A stretch of DNA of 64,000 nt, taken from assembly GCA_023213395.1 (NCBI GenBank), contig CM041465.1:204049741-204113740 (forward strand). Reading direction: 5' to 3'. Of the stretch, positions 20,039 to 30,090 are shown piece after piece. Position 1 is the first letter of the stretch. Each line of letters opens with the position of its first letter. The stretch comes from Cycas panzhihuaensis (lineage: Eukaryota > Cycadophyta). A program made the translations under genes and the position numbers. The notes beneath the pieces were generated by a model. It did not search any database. It saw only the letters and a list, made by a program, of their open reading frames with translations, and was not told the DNA's origin.

Positions 20039-20711
20039 TATATTCTATATAATTTTAGTCTGCTGCCATTGACTAATTTAGTCAATGGCTGTCCGTCCAA
20101 CTGCTGCAATCTGACTGCTCCGTTTTCATAAATGAATTGAATCTTATATGGTCCTAACCATCTAATTTTCATCTTTCCCGGTTTAAATTTAAATTTACTA
20201 TCATACAATAATACCAAATCATTTACCTTAAATTCAGGCTTTTTGATGTGGCGATCATGCCATGCTTTCCGTCTTTTCTTTTCTATTCTCAATTCCCATA
20301 GTGCTCGTGCTTGGGTTTCGTCCAGCTTCATTAACTGGATCAACCGCTGATCGAGGGAAATCTCAAGATTTGTCCTAAGGTATTGTGCCACTCTCAAGCT
20401 TTCTGCTTGAAATTCAAGAGGAACGACAGCTTCCAAACCATACACCAATTGAAATGGTGTTTGTTTATGTGATCGCTTCTTTCTGCTTACATGCGCGAGA
20501 GGACTAAATGCAATTTTTCTGCCCAATCGGTTCGTTGTCCATTGCAAATTTTCATCAAGGCGATCTTCAGAATTTTGTTTGTACTTTCCATTTGCCCATT
20601 TGCTCTAAGGTAATATGGTGAAGATCTTCGATGTTGAATGAAAATTTCTGTAGTAAAATATCTGATTGTCTGATTCAGGAAAGCTCCTCCTTGATCAGAA
20701 AGGACAACCAA
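19990..20711 (-). pseudogene. Integrase C-terminal part (element B)
   Basis: Frames 20711-20487 and 20547-19990. The first has SDQGGAFLNQT (second Asp) and NGQMESTNKIL (Glu). The second runs from the core end through TPFQLVYGLEAV to LVNGSRLKLYRI. The stop of A is lost and the frame runs into an A tract giving a lysine run. One frameshift near 20540 separates them. Confidence 0.85.
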
Positions 20712-20810
20712 ACCTTATAATAATAACTTCATACAAGAAGCGAGCTGTGCTTCTTGCATCACACTTTTTCATTGGTTTTGCCTCAGTCCATTTGGTTAAA
20801 AAGTCTGTGG

Positions 20811-22010
20811 CTACCAATATGTACCTTGCATTCGTCTTTCTTCTTGGTGGGTGATTGGTCCAACAAAATCCAATCCCCATTTTTCAAATGGAGCTTGGGC
20901 CAGTATGGGATGAAGCGGCATAAAGTTTTGTTTTGATGGCTTACCTGCTCTTTGACAGATATCACAGGTTTTTACCCATTTTTCTGCATCTTCGAACAAT
21001 GTAGGCCACCATAATCCTGCTGTCAATACTTTTCTGGCTGTGACTTCTCCTCTGTGATGTGTTGCAGCTATCCCTTCATGGGCTTCTTTCAGCAATGGTT
21101 CTACTTCATGTTCAAGTATACACCTTCGCAGAACTCCATCAGGTCCTAATTTATACAACATACCACCTATTAGTTGGAATGGAAAAGTTTTCTTAATAAA
21201 ACTTTTCATTTCAACCCTTTCCAATCCTTGAGGTGTTTGTCCTGTTGTTAAATACTCTGTGATTCCCTCGTACCATACCGGCACGGCCTCAACTAAGAAT
21301 AATTTATGATCTGGAAAATCATCAAATACTCCCTTACCTTTTCCATTGTCTTTTATTCGTGACAATTGATCTGGTATAATGTGTTTCTCCGCCTTTTTTA
21401 CCACAATTTTGAACATGAATTCCTGAAATAACATTAGCCAGCGGCTAATTCTCCCCTGCAAAATTGGTTTATTAATCAGGTATTGAAGAGCCTGATGACC
21501 CACAAAAAATACAAATGGATTGGCCAACAAGTAATGCCGAAACTTCTGCAGGGCATATACCATGCCTAATCCTTCCCGTTCGGTAAACGTATAGTTACGC
21601 TCAGCGGATGTCAACTTTCTACTTGCAAAAGCAATTGGAAGATCTATTTTTTCATCTTCCGGTTGGGCCAACACACAGCAAATGGCATACAGTGATGCAT
21701 CAACATGGACATGGAACGGTTTGTTCCAGTCTGGAAACTTGAGCACAGGAACTTCAACTATCTTCTTCTTCAGAGCATCAAAAGATAGTTGTTGTTGTAG
21801 TGCCCATTCCCACTTCGTGGCTTTTTTCAGCAAGGACTCTAGAGGATGGGCTATCCGAGCATAATTTCTTATAAATTTCCGGTAATAACCGGTCATTCCT
21901 AAGAAACCTTTAAGGTTTTTTGGCGCTTGAAGAACAGGGAATCTCAAAATTACCTCCACCTTTGCCGGGTTAGTCTTCAATCCATCCTTCGAGACAATAT
22001 GTCCCAGCAA
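20811..22010 (-). CDS. Pol: RT end, RNase H, integrase N-part (element B)
   Basis: A 399-codon frame. It starts in the RT thumb (MLGHIVSKDGLKTNPAKVEV), through KNLKGFLGMTGYYRKFI, RNase H (HVHVDASLYAICCVLAQ, FASRKLTSAERNY) and the integrase HHCC zinc region (HHRGEV...CDICQRAG), to core GLDFVGPI. A frameshift near 20870 cuts the core. Confidence 0.92.
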   Translation of the reverse strand: MLGHIVSKDGLKTNPAKVEVILRFPVLQAPKNLKGFLGMTGYYRKFIRNYARIAHPLESLLKKATKWEWALQQQLSFDALKKKIVEVPVLKFPDWNKPFHVHVDASLYAICCVLAQPEDEKIDLPIAFASRKLTSAERNYTFTEREGLGMVYALQKFRHYLLANPFVFFVGHQALQYLINKPILQGRISRWLMLFQEFMFKIVVKKAEKHIIPDQLSRIKDNGKGKGVFDDFPDHKLFLVEAVPVWYEGITEYLTTGQTPQGLERVEMKSFIKKTFPFQLIGGMLYKLGPDGVLRRCILEHEVEPLLKEAHEGIAATHHRGEVTARKVLTAGLWWPTLFEDAEKWVKTCDICQRAGKPSKQNFMPLHPILAQAPFEKWGLDFVGPITHQEERRMQGTYW

Positions 22011-22059
22011 TGATCCAAATGGTACCAGAAAGGTACATTTGTCTGGATTTAAGCATAGT

Positions 22060-23373
22060 CTACTTTCCCTGGCACAATTCTAACATTAACCTTAATTGAG
22101 ACAAATGTTTTTCTATTGTACTATACAGAGTCCAATCATCTAGAAATACCTCCACTGCTCTCCCCAACAATTTTCTAAAGATGTTTAAGATCACCCTTTG
22201 GAAGGTTGCGGGAGCATTTGTCAGCCCAAATGGCATGACCCTATATGCATATGTCCCCCATTCCGTAACAAATGTTGTCTTCAATTGATCCTCAAGTGCA
22301 ATACGGACTTGATTATAACCACTGAAGCCATCTGTGAATGAGAAAATCTCATGTCCCACTACTTTCTCCAGCACATCTTCAGTGAAGGGTATGGGGAATG
22401 GATCTTTCTTCGTTGCTTTATTCAAAGCTCTGTAATCAACGCATATGCGTAACTTCCCACTCTTTTTGGGTACTACCATTACCGGGCTTACCCATTCACT
22501 GTTTTCAACCTCAAATATATATCCGGCTTCTAATAATTTATCTAATTCTATCTTTACTTGCTCCTTATAGCGCGGATTCATCCTGTAAGGTCTTTGCCTT
22601 ACTGGTTTTGTATTTTCCATTAGCTCAATTCTGTGTTCACCTAACTCTGGAGGAATTCCTTTTAGGTCTTTGTAAGACCATGCAACGACATCCTTAAATT
22701 CTTGGAAAAGAGAGGTAGCTTCTTGCATCATTGCAGGTTCCCAATAATCACCTAATTGTATACACTTGGGGTTGTCTTCTGTCCCCACATTAATGGGTTT
22801 GAGCTGGAGCTTTTCCCTCTGAACAGATTTTCCATCCGAGTTTAGTTCATAAGCTGGTGCCTGCAAAATTTCCTTATTCCCATACTCAACAACAGAATAT
22901 GTTCTAGGAAAATTCCTTTCTTCTTTAGAATCTTCTTCAGAACATGCCGTATTTTTAGACAATTCATACAAGCAATCATTTTGTACTTTATTAAAAGGAA
23001 GAATTACGTCATCTTCTTTAGAATCCCATGATACATTGTTACCTTTACTTGGTTCATCCAAACATAATTCCATCAGGTAACATTTTGAGGATTCTCCAGC
23101 TTCTTCCCAAGCCGATTGTAACCAGTCTAACAGATATGTAGATGAAGTCTCACTTGCCATCTGTGGAGGGGTCTTCAATGCTTGGAATGCTGTCTCTGAA
23201 TAGGGACTTACTGTCGTGGCTGTTGATGCTGTTGTTGAGGACATTTGATCTTCATCTTCTGTTTTTTCAACATGCGGACCATCTGAACACTGAGGCAGTA
23301 CAACTTTCTTTCCTGCTGAATGCAAGGTAAAGGTCAATCTTCCCCAATCCTGCAAGGCCTTTGTCGCCAGCAA
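22060..23373 (-). CDS. Pol: protease end, linker and RT fingers/palm (element B)
   Basis: A 437-codon frame covering the protease C-terminus (LLATKALQDWG), the acidic linker, and RT with EWVSPVMVVPKKSG, RICVDYRALN, MPFGLTNAPATFQ and catalytic FLDDW. It shows what A looked like before its linker stop at 11710. A frameshift near 22040 separates it from the RT thumb frame. Confidence 0.94.
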   Translation of the reverse strand: MLATKALQDWGRLTFTLHSAGKKVVLPQCSDGPHVEKTEDEDQMSSTTASTATTVSPYSETAFQALKTPPQMASETSSTYLLDWLQSAWEEAGESSKCYLMELCLDEPSKGNNVSWDSKEDDVILPFNKVQNDCLYELSKNTACSEEDSKEERNFPRTYSVVEYGNKEILQAPAYELNSDGKSVQREKLQLKPINVGTEDNPKCIQLGDYWEPAMMQEATSLFQEFKDVVAWSYKDLKGIPPELGEHRIELMENTKPVRQRPYRMNPRYKEQVKIELDKLLEAGYIFEVENSEWVSPVMVVPKKSGKLRICVDYRALNKATKKDPFPIPFTEDVLEKVVGHEIFSFTDGFSGYNQVRIALEDQLKTTFVTEWGTYAYRVMPFGLTNAPATFQRVILNIFRKLLGRAVEVFLDDWTLYSTIEKHLSQLRLMLELCQGK

Positions 23374-23379
23374 CCATGG

Positions 23380-23649
23380 TCACCCTAACAGTGCTGGATA
23401 TGTTTTACTATGGTCTTGCATTCTGACGACTGCAAAATCCAATTGAACTGTAATTCTTGCTACAGTTACTGGAATGTTCAACAAGGACCCCATGGGTCGA
23501 ACCTGCAATTGGTTAGCTAACCGAATTGTATAGTCCGGGGAAACCAGTTTTGGCCGTCCCAAAGAGATCCAAGAAGATTCAGGGAGTACATTTACTCTTG
23601 ATCCTCCATCCACCACTGTTTTGCAAATCAAGGTTCCCAACAACATCAT
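23380..23649 (-). pseudogene. Protease active-site region (element B)
   Basis: Contains ICKTVVDGGSRVNVLP and the downstream LANQLQVRPMGSLLNIP block. The catalytic DGG loop is as in A. A frameshift near 23378 joins it to the next frame. Confidence 0.8.
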
Positions 23650-23789
23650 TGGAACTCATGGGTCAATTGCATCCATCTTCATTGTTCTTAACACTGGTTT
23701 TTCCATATGATGCAGAAAATAACCAGCTTCCCACCATTTAAAAATCACAGATATAGGAATAGATATACCTGATTCCATTAGCAGCTCCT

Positions 23790-24746
23790 TTACAATTTGC
23801 AATTTCTGCCAAGGATTTTGCTCCTCGTGTGCCAATGATCTTCTCTGGTATACCTTTCCTTTAAATCAATTTGTTTGTTCCATTTCATCCAATTGTACTG
23901 TCCTTGTCGCCTCTTGTATTGCATCATGACTTCCTGCAGTCTCTTCTTTTCCACTGCTGGATCTGGAAAATTTGCAGTGTCTGTTAGGTTTGTGGCTTTT
24001 CCGCTTCTGCGCACATATCTTGGCTTTTCCTTATCCGGAATTTTTGTAGCCAGATTTGAAGTTTGTATTTTAAGACCAGGATTCTTTGGACAGTTCGCCC
24101 ATTCATGGTCTGCTGGGCCACATTCTTCACAGATATAATCTTTTCCCTGTTTCTCTAATGGACGATGCGTCACGAAATGTCCCCATCTTGAACACAGATG
24201 GCAGTGGACTGGTTTTGTCTTCCCTTTGTATTGCTTACAGGAAGAATTTTCCTTCTTCTGGTAAAAGGATTCTCTTGGTGGATTTCTGTAATAACATTCC
24301 CATGTATTATGGTTTTCCCTCCTACAGATTTCACACCATTTCTTCTCTCTTTGCTGATGTTCATTTCTAAAATGACCCTGTTGTCCGCAAGGGGGTGGGC
24401 ACCATATGTTCTCTCGTGCTTTTCCCACTTTTAGTTTGGCTATTTCATTTCTTAACTTTTCGATCTCGTCATTCTGCTGATTTTCGTGAGCATCACAAAG
24501 GACCGTTGTTTCACAGATTTCAGTTCTTTTTGACTTTTCAATTTCTGGATTTGTGGACCATAAGGATGCTTGTCCTGGATTTTGGATTCCACTGTATGCT
24601 GTCCTCGTCTGGTTTTCGAATCGCAACGCCAATTCTTTAACTTGTTCATAATTATTTAAAGGATGAAACATGATTTTTTCCTTTAAATGAGGTAATAAAC
24701 CTTGTCTGAAATACTTGAGTGACAAAGATAGAATTAATTGGAACAA
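23790..24746 (-). CDS. Gag C-terminal part with four zinc knuckles (element B)
   Basis: 318 codons. Capsid end (LSLKYFRQGLLPHL), linker, then CPPPCGQQGHFRNEH, CEICRRENHNTWECY, HLCSRWGHFVTH and CEECGPADHEWANC, followed by a Lys/Arg-rich tail. The knuckle count is high; most plant gypsy Gags have one or two. The fourth cluster is the part lost in A. Confidence 0.85.
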   Translation of the reverse strand: MFQLILSLSLKYFRQGLLPHLKEKIMFHPLNNYEQVKELALRFENQTRTAYSGIQNPGQASLWSTNPEIEKSKRTEICETTVLCDAHENQQNDEIEKLRNEIAKLKVGKARENIWCPPPCGQQGHFRNEHQQREKKWCEICRRENHNTWECYYRNPPRESFYQKKENSSCKQYKGKTKPVHCHLCSRWGHFVTHRPLEKQGKDYICEECGPADHEWANCPKNPGLKIQTSNLATKIPDKEKPRYVRRSGKATNLTDTANFPDPAVEKKRLQEVMMQYKRRQGQYNWMKWNKQIDLKERYTREDHWHTRSKILGRNCKL

Positions 24747-24790
24747 GAGGATCCATTTTATTTAATATAATTCTTAATCTACCATCAAAG

Positions 24791-25498
24791 TCATTGGTGA
24801 TTCACACGGAATTTGTCGATTTCTTCCGGGGCACGAAATACCGCCATTGGATCTCTTAACCTTTGAAATCTGTCCAGAAATTTCGTTTGAACTGCTTCCC
24901 AACTGGGATTTGTTCCTGCGACATATTGGTACCACGCAATTGCTGTTCCCTGCAATGTGGAAAAGAATCTAGCTTTGATTTCTTCTGGATCTTTAATTTT
25001 CTTGATTTTTAACATGTTGGAGAACAAAGCCAGATGATCTCCGGGGTCTCCAGAACCATCAAACTGAAGATGTCCAAACATAGCATCGTTTTGCACCACT
25101 ACATATGGAGAGATTGTTTGACTTCCTCCACTTCCTTGCGACATTGTTCTTGGACCCGAAGATGCTGGTCTTGTTGGTTCAATTATGTTCAGTTCGTCCT
25201 TGCTTCCCTCTTGCTTCAATGTTGCACTTTCTAGGCTCTCTTCAATGAATGATGACCCTGTGAACATACGAGTCATTCTATACAATGGATTCAATACATG
25301 AGAGTGATCTTTTACCTGCAGAATATAACAATCCCACCCTGCTGAGGTGGTGTTGTATACTTCTAATTTTAACAAATTTTCTTCCCTTGTCTCAGTCTGC
25401 AAACTTCCTTCTTGCTTGTTTGTCAGTTCCTGTTTTCCTTTGGGATTCAAGTCCTCCTGCACTCTTTCATTATACCTGGGCAATTCTTCATTACTCAA
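24791..25498 (-). CDS. Gag N-terminal and capsid region (element B)
   Basis: 235 codons, from the acidic end of the repeat region (MSNEELPRYNERVQED), through MTRMFTGSSFIEES, to FDGSGDPGDHLALFSNML, AWYQYVAGTNPSWEAVQTKF and DRFQRLRDPMAVF. It is uninterrupted across the point where A has a stop, suggesting that the repeat protein and capsid are one Gag precursor. Confidence 0.85.
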   Translation of the reverse strand: MSNEELPRYNERVQEDLNPKGKQELTNKQEGSLQTETREENLLKLEVYNTTSAGWDCYILQVKDHSHVLNPLYRMTRMFTGSSFIEESLESATLKQEGSKDELNIIEPTRPASSGPRTMSQGSGGSQTISPYVVVQNDAMFGHLQFDGSGDPGDHLALFSNMLKIKKIKDPEEIKARFFSTLQGTAIAWYQYVAGTNPSWEAVQTKFLDRFQRLRDPMAVFRAPEEIDKFRVNHQ

Positions 25499-26480
25499 TG
25501 TTTTTTGTGAATTTTCGTAATTTATGATAATTCTACATAGTTCTTTTGTTGATCATTCCGCCTATCTGTGTCTTCATTCAGGTGCAACCCTTCCTGGGTT
25601 TGCCAATCTACTATTTGCTGAGTTTTCAGCAAATTTTCAACTTCTTCTGGCCGCAACCCTTTATGGGTTGCCAGCCTTCTTCTTGCTGTGTTTCCAGCCA
25701 AATTCCAGTCTTTTCTTGGCGCTCCCTTTGCTGGGTTTGACGCCCTTCCTTTCGCTGATTTTTCAGCAAATTCCCTCTATCTTCTTGGCGCAACCCTGAC
25801 TGGGTTTGCTGCCCTTCTGCGTGCTAGATTTCCAGCAAATTCTCCGCTTCTACTTGGCGCAACTCTGACTGGGTTTGCCGCCCTTCTGTGTGCTAATTTA
25901 TCAGCGAATTTCCTGCTTCTACTTGGCGCAACCCTGACTGGGTTTGTCGCCCCTCCTCTTGTTGGTTTTCTAGCAAATTCTCCGCTTCTACTTGGCGCAA
26001 CCCTAACTGGGTTTGTTGCCCTTCCTGTTGCTGGTTTTCTAGCAAATTCTCTGTTTCTACCTGGCGCAACTCTGACTAGGTTTGCTGCCCTAAATCAACC
26101 ACTTGTTTTTGCTTTAAACTTTGGATTATTTGCAAATTTTCCCGTACCTGATTGTCGTGAAGATTTTGCAGGTCTCGCTCTTCCCCGTCTTTATTTTCTG
26201 CTTGATTTGACTTTTCTTTTCCGTCAGGAATTTTGCCGCTTTTCTCTTCCTTTGGCCGTCTCGTGTCTTCCTGGGGCTCCCCGTCCTTATTGCATTCTAC
26301 CGGTGCTACTGGGGTCTGGCTCTCCTCCTACCACCCCTTCCAACCTCGCTTTTTTACCGGTTTTTTCTCTATTGGCTCCCTGGGTCTTTGTGCGCCTTCC
26401 TGGCTCTTCTCCGCGTCCCAGCGTCGGCTTCTTTTGTCCCGCGTCTCTGTCTTCTTCAGCGAGTTGACCCTAGGTGGCAT
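25499..26480 (-). pseudogene. Pre-gag repeat region (element B)
   Basis: From ATG 26480 (MPPRVNSLKKTET) a basic segment leads into the 23-residue Gln/Glu/Leu repeats (about 26110-25570), with stops in two units. The long open frame on the opposite strand (25688-26467) is only the antisense of this repeat. The frame leads straight into gag at 25498. Confidence 0.6.
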
Positions 26481-26525
26481 GAACGGCCTCTGGTTTTTAG
26501 TCTTTCATCATATTTCCATTAGGAA

Positions 26526-26545
26526 ACCCGGCAACGGAACCAATA
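26526..26545 (-). promoter_or_regulatory. Primer-binding site of element B
   Basis: On the minus strand TTGGTTCCGTTGCCGGG follows the 5' LTR end after TA. Less decayed than the A copy. Confidence 0.65.
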
Positions 26546-27234
26546 TGTATGCGCCTCAATCATACTCATAACATACAAAAATGCAAGGAGAAAGACACAC
26601 ACGTTGGGAGTAAAATCATCCGGAATTGCTTTCATTCAAAAACATGGCACTACGCCTGGTCCTCTCACAACCAGACGCTTGCCAGAACAGTACAGAATGG
26701 TTGCCCTAACACGTGGCGCAGCACTATTACAATTACATATATGCAAACTGAATCATGTTCCGCACATTGCGGTTCCAACTTTTATATACAAATTATGGAA
26801 GTTATATAACCGTTTCCTAATAATAAGTTATTTCTTGTAACTGTCATGGAGTGCTCATTGCCGAGACAGACCCATTTTCTGCCCGAATAGCAGCTAGGTA
26901 GCGATTCGCTTGATTACGTAACGATCGCTTCTGATTACGTAGCGATTACATGATTGCATAGCGGTCACCACGATCGCATAGCGATCAGCCATGATTGCGT
27001 AGCGATTCTTTGCACCTGCGTAGCGATTCTTGTCACATGTAGCGATTGCAACTCTGTAATAGTTCCATAGCAGCCCTGTAGTAGTTGTAGCAGTCCTATA
27101 GCAGCCCTGTAGTAGTTGTAGCAGCCCTGTAGTAGTTGTAACAGTCCCGTAGCAGCCTTGTAGAAGTTGTAGCAGTCCTGTAGCAGCCTTGTAGTAATTG
27201 TAGCAGCAAAATCAACTACTTTTCCCTACACACA
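26546..27234 (-). repeat. Element B 5' LTR (689 bp)
   Basis: Same ends as the A LTRs but about 120-140 bp longer. The extra length lies in a U3 array at about 26880-27215, including several copies of a 20-30 bp unit around GTAGCAGCCCTGTAGTAGTT. TATA (minus) near 26785. Followed by ATCAT. Confidence 0.9.
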
Positions 27235-27239
27235 ATCAT

Positions 27240-27519
27240 AAATAAGTACAACAAGCTCTCTGCATCTACTCTCCTTGCATCAATCAACAAATTTGTTGAA
27301 TTGAGTCCAATGATGAGAGTAAGATCACCCTTCATTAATAATGAGAGTGCAAGCAAAGAAAAAAGCAACAAAGCAAAGAAACATAAGGTACAACTCATGC
27401 ATGCTCTTGTATATGAGAGAACAAATATAGAAATACAACTCTCAAAAGAACCTGCCTAATGTGGCTCATCAATTAACTCGAAAAAAAGAATGAACAAGAA
27501 TTAGACATTAATTTTAACA
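27240..27519 (-). repeat. Element C 3' LTR, second piece
   Basis: 280 bp matching the 3' part of the intact C LTR (about 31002-31283), ending ...ATTTTAACA on plus (TGTTAAAAT on minus). The polypurine tract follows at 27520-27535 (CATTATGAGGGGG on minus). Confidence 0.88.
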
Positions 27520-27535
27520 CCCCCTCATAATGTGT

Positions 27536-28205
27536 AATTCATTCTCTTTCACACATATGAGCTTTTTGAACCTCTCAAACTCCTCGTGACTCAATGCCTT
27601 AGTGAGAATGTGAACAAATTAATCTTCTGCTCTCAATTGCACCTACTCTCGAATAAAATGATTTGATTCACATCTAGAAAACTTAGAACAAATGAAATAA
27701 TCATCAATGCATGAATACCACATCGTTGGTGCCTACTTAAGCCCATATAAGACTTTCTTCAACCTGCATACAAGATGCTCTTCACTAACTTACACAAAAC
27801 CTGAGTTGTTGCATATAGACCTCCTCATCAAGAATGCCATGGAGGAAAGCACTCTTGACATCCATCTAGCGGAGTTCCCAATCAAAATGAGATGCAAGAT
27901 TTACCCGCATTCAGATGGTAGTCATTTTGGTTACAAATGCAAAAGTTTCTTCGAAATTTACGCATTCAGTCTGCACATAGCCTTTGGCTACAAGTCAAGC
28001 CTTGTATCCATCAATAGCACCATCAGATCAATACTTCGCTTTGTATACCCATTTGTATCCAATAGATTTCTCACCTGAAGGAAGCTCAACAAGATTCCAT
28101 GTGTCATTTTTAAGAATGGAGACATACTCCTCATCATTAGCTACCAATAAGATGCATCATTAGCTTAAGCAAATGACTCAAGTTCATCAATGTTTAAGAC
28201 ATTTG
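27536..28205 (-). pseudogene. Copia RT/RNase H remnant with deletion (element C)
   Basis: Minus-strand reading gives an RT piece (VLYGLK, then APTMWYS, around 27740) and, almost directly after, the RNase H end (HILTKALSHEEFERF, 27630-27550). The YVDD palm and most of RNase H are missing, so a deletion of roughly 1 kb has joined them. Several stops. Confidence 0.75.
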
Positions 28206-28800
28206 ACATTAAGGCATAATTGGCCTTGCTCCATGTCTGAAACCTACATCAATGTTGATGTCACCAACCTTGGAATCTTTGATGATTTGAATATACCACT
28301 TAGGTAACTTTTTAAGAGGAGAGGAGGAAGATGGAACATCTATAGGAATTTCCTCATTCTTTTCATTAGTTTCATTCTTCACTTCTTTAGTATCAACATT
28401 TACAATGGAAACAATTCCCTCATCAGACTCATCAAACAAAACATTCCTACCTATTACAATCTTCCTCTTAAGGGATCCCAGAGCCTATATGCTTTGGATG
28501 ACTCACTATGCTCAACAAGGATACACTTATGATTTTTGTCATCAAACTTTTGTCTCTTTACATCACGCACATGAACAAAAGCAATATATCCAAACACTTG
28601 AAGATTACAATCTGAGAATTTTCTACCCATCCAAGCTTTTTTAAGAGTTATGTTTCGAACAACTAGAGTTGAACTTCTGTTCAAAATGTACACAACTGTA
28701 TTTATAGCTTCACCCTGAAAACCATTTGAGACATTTATGGCTTTAAATATACATCTAGCCATCTCATCAATGGTAGGATTCTTCCTTTTGGCCACACCAT
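28206..28800 (-). pseudogene. Copia integrase C-terminal region (element C)
   Basis: Frame 28795-28454 has EAINTVVYILNRS, then LKKAWMGRK, FGYIAFVHV and SSKAYRLWDP, the conserved end of copia integrase. The frame 28439-28209 gives the acidic integrase-RT linker ending LPKWYIQII. Confidence 0.85.
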
Positions 28801-29193
28801 TCTATTGTAGTTTATAGGATGTAATCAATTGTTGTTGAATGCCATGATCCTTGCAAGAAGTTGTGAATTAAGTTGACAAGTACTCGTCTCCGCTGTCGCT
28901 CCTTAGAATCTTGATCTTCTTTCCACGAAAGTTTTCTCTTTTGGCCTTGAATTTCTTGAACTTTGTAAATGCTTAAAACTTATTATTCTGAAGGTAAACC
29001 CAAGTCCTCTTAGCGAAGTCATCAATGAAGGTCATGAAGTACTTTGCGCCTCCAAGTGAAATTAGTGTAATTGGTCCACATAAGTTAGAATGAACCAACC
29101 AACTCCAATTTGTCTTTAACCTACCATGTGAACTTGACAAATTTCTCCCTATGCTATTTCCCTAATACATGTGCTATAGATTTAATCACATCT
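28801..29193 (-). pseudogene. Copia integrase core remnant (element C)
   Basis: Fragmentary minus-strand frames match the DDE core order (VTSFMTFIDDFAKRTWVYL-like near 29040, and a SDGGDEY-like patch near 28890), with stops and shifts. Confidence 0.55.
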
Positions 29194-29760
29194 CTAAACT
29201 AGAGGAAGGTCATGTGCCATTTTTAGCTTATTCAACAATTGTAGACTGTGATAGTTCAGATGACCAAAGTGATCATGCCATAAAGTATCAGATGAACTTG
29301 CAATAAGACCATGCTTAGGTGTGCCAAAGAATTTATACATGCCATTCTCCTCAGCTCCTTGACTAATTACAAAATCGCCATCATTTATGACACATTTGGC
29401 GACATCAAACACTACCTTCAAATTTAACTTAGCCACAACTTATATAAAGCAAAATGTGCTTATATGATGGTACATAAAGCACATTAGAGATCTTGATCTT
29501 ATGGCCAAGTTGATTGAGAATAATTGTACCCTATCTAACTGCTTTATGTTGGTTGTTGTCACCATTAACAATGGTTTGGTTATGACCTTCTTTGAGTTCA
29601 CTAAACCATTCTTTATGAAAAGTAATATGGTTTGAGGCACCAAAATCAATGTATAGAATACCATTTGTCCCAGAAATAGCACTAAACACAAAGACTTTTC
29701 CATCATCATTAGCAATTAAGGCAGTAGTTTCATTTTGGATTTCATACAGGTCTTACAAAG
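29194..29760 (-). pseudogene. Copia protease and GAG-pre-integrase region (element C)
   Basis: The protease loop reads ILYIDFGASNHIT (DFG in place of DSG), followed by the VLYVP patch. Then 29436-29194 encodes a pre-integrase zinc segment (LWHDHFGHLNYHSLQLL). A frameshift near 29440 divides them. Confidence 0.75.
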
Positions 29761-30090
29761 TTTGCCATGCATCTTTTGATGAAAGTCTTGTCGTGTAGAT
29801 GAGTGATGAGGTCATCAACAACAACAAGTCTAATAATTACTAGTGTTTCTCTATCACAATCCTCCCAATCTTCAACATCCTTAACTATCACAGTTGAGGT
29901 AGATGGAGTAGATCCAATTCCAACCTAAACGGTGGTTACAATTAGCTTTGGTTCCTTCCCTTCAACAAGTTTCATTAATTTCTTAAGGCCAAAATATTAG
30001 AAATTTTGAATTTCCAAATTACATAATTCTTACCATTAAGCTTGTGTGCATCTAGTAAAACATAACTAGCAATGTTAACACTAGACATTA
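29761..30090 (-). pseudogene. Copia Gag remnant (element C)
   Basis: Begins MSSVNIASYVLLDAHKLNGK and NYVIWKFKISNIL, the UBN2-type Gag start. It jumps after DAWQTL...DLYEIQNET straight into protease, so the rest of Gag and the CCHC knuckle are deleted. Confidence 0.65.

Larger units (their letters stand above)
7303..27234 (-). mobile_element. Ty3/gypsy element B, hosting element A
   Basis: A minus-strand, non-chromodomain gypsy element. Outer ends TGTGTGCGCC (7303) and CCCTACACACA (27234) are flanked by ATCAT at 7298-7302 and 27235-27239. The 5' LTR is 26546-27234, primer-binding site next to it at 26526-26545, gag-pol 26480-19990, ORF3 19575-17827, polypurine tract 17775-17795. The 3' LTR is 17271-17774 plus 7303-7373, split by element A. 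Order and missing chromodomain suggest the Tat/Athila side of the family; this lineage call is tentative. Confidence 0.93.

Noticed and set aside
25688-26467. A 259-codon plus-strand open frame rich in Leu, Ala and Phe, looking like a membrane protein
   Set aside because: It is the exact antisense of the Gln/Glu coding repeats of element B; the matching frame 8101-8796 (minus) is the antisense of A. Repeats keep several frames open.
7303-27234. Inverted duplication as an assembly artefact
   Set aside because: A and B differ at many positions and each has its own target duplication (AAAAT, ATCAT), which an artefact would not create. Long reads would settle it.
27707-28078. Plus-strand 123-codon frame
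   Set aside because: Antisense of the decayed copia RT of element C, which reads on the minus strand.
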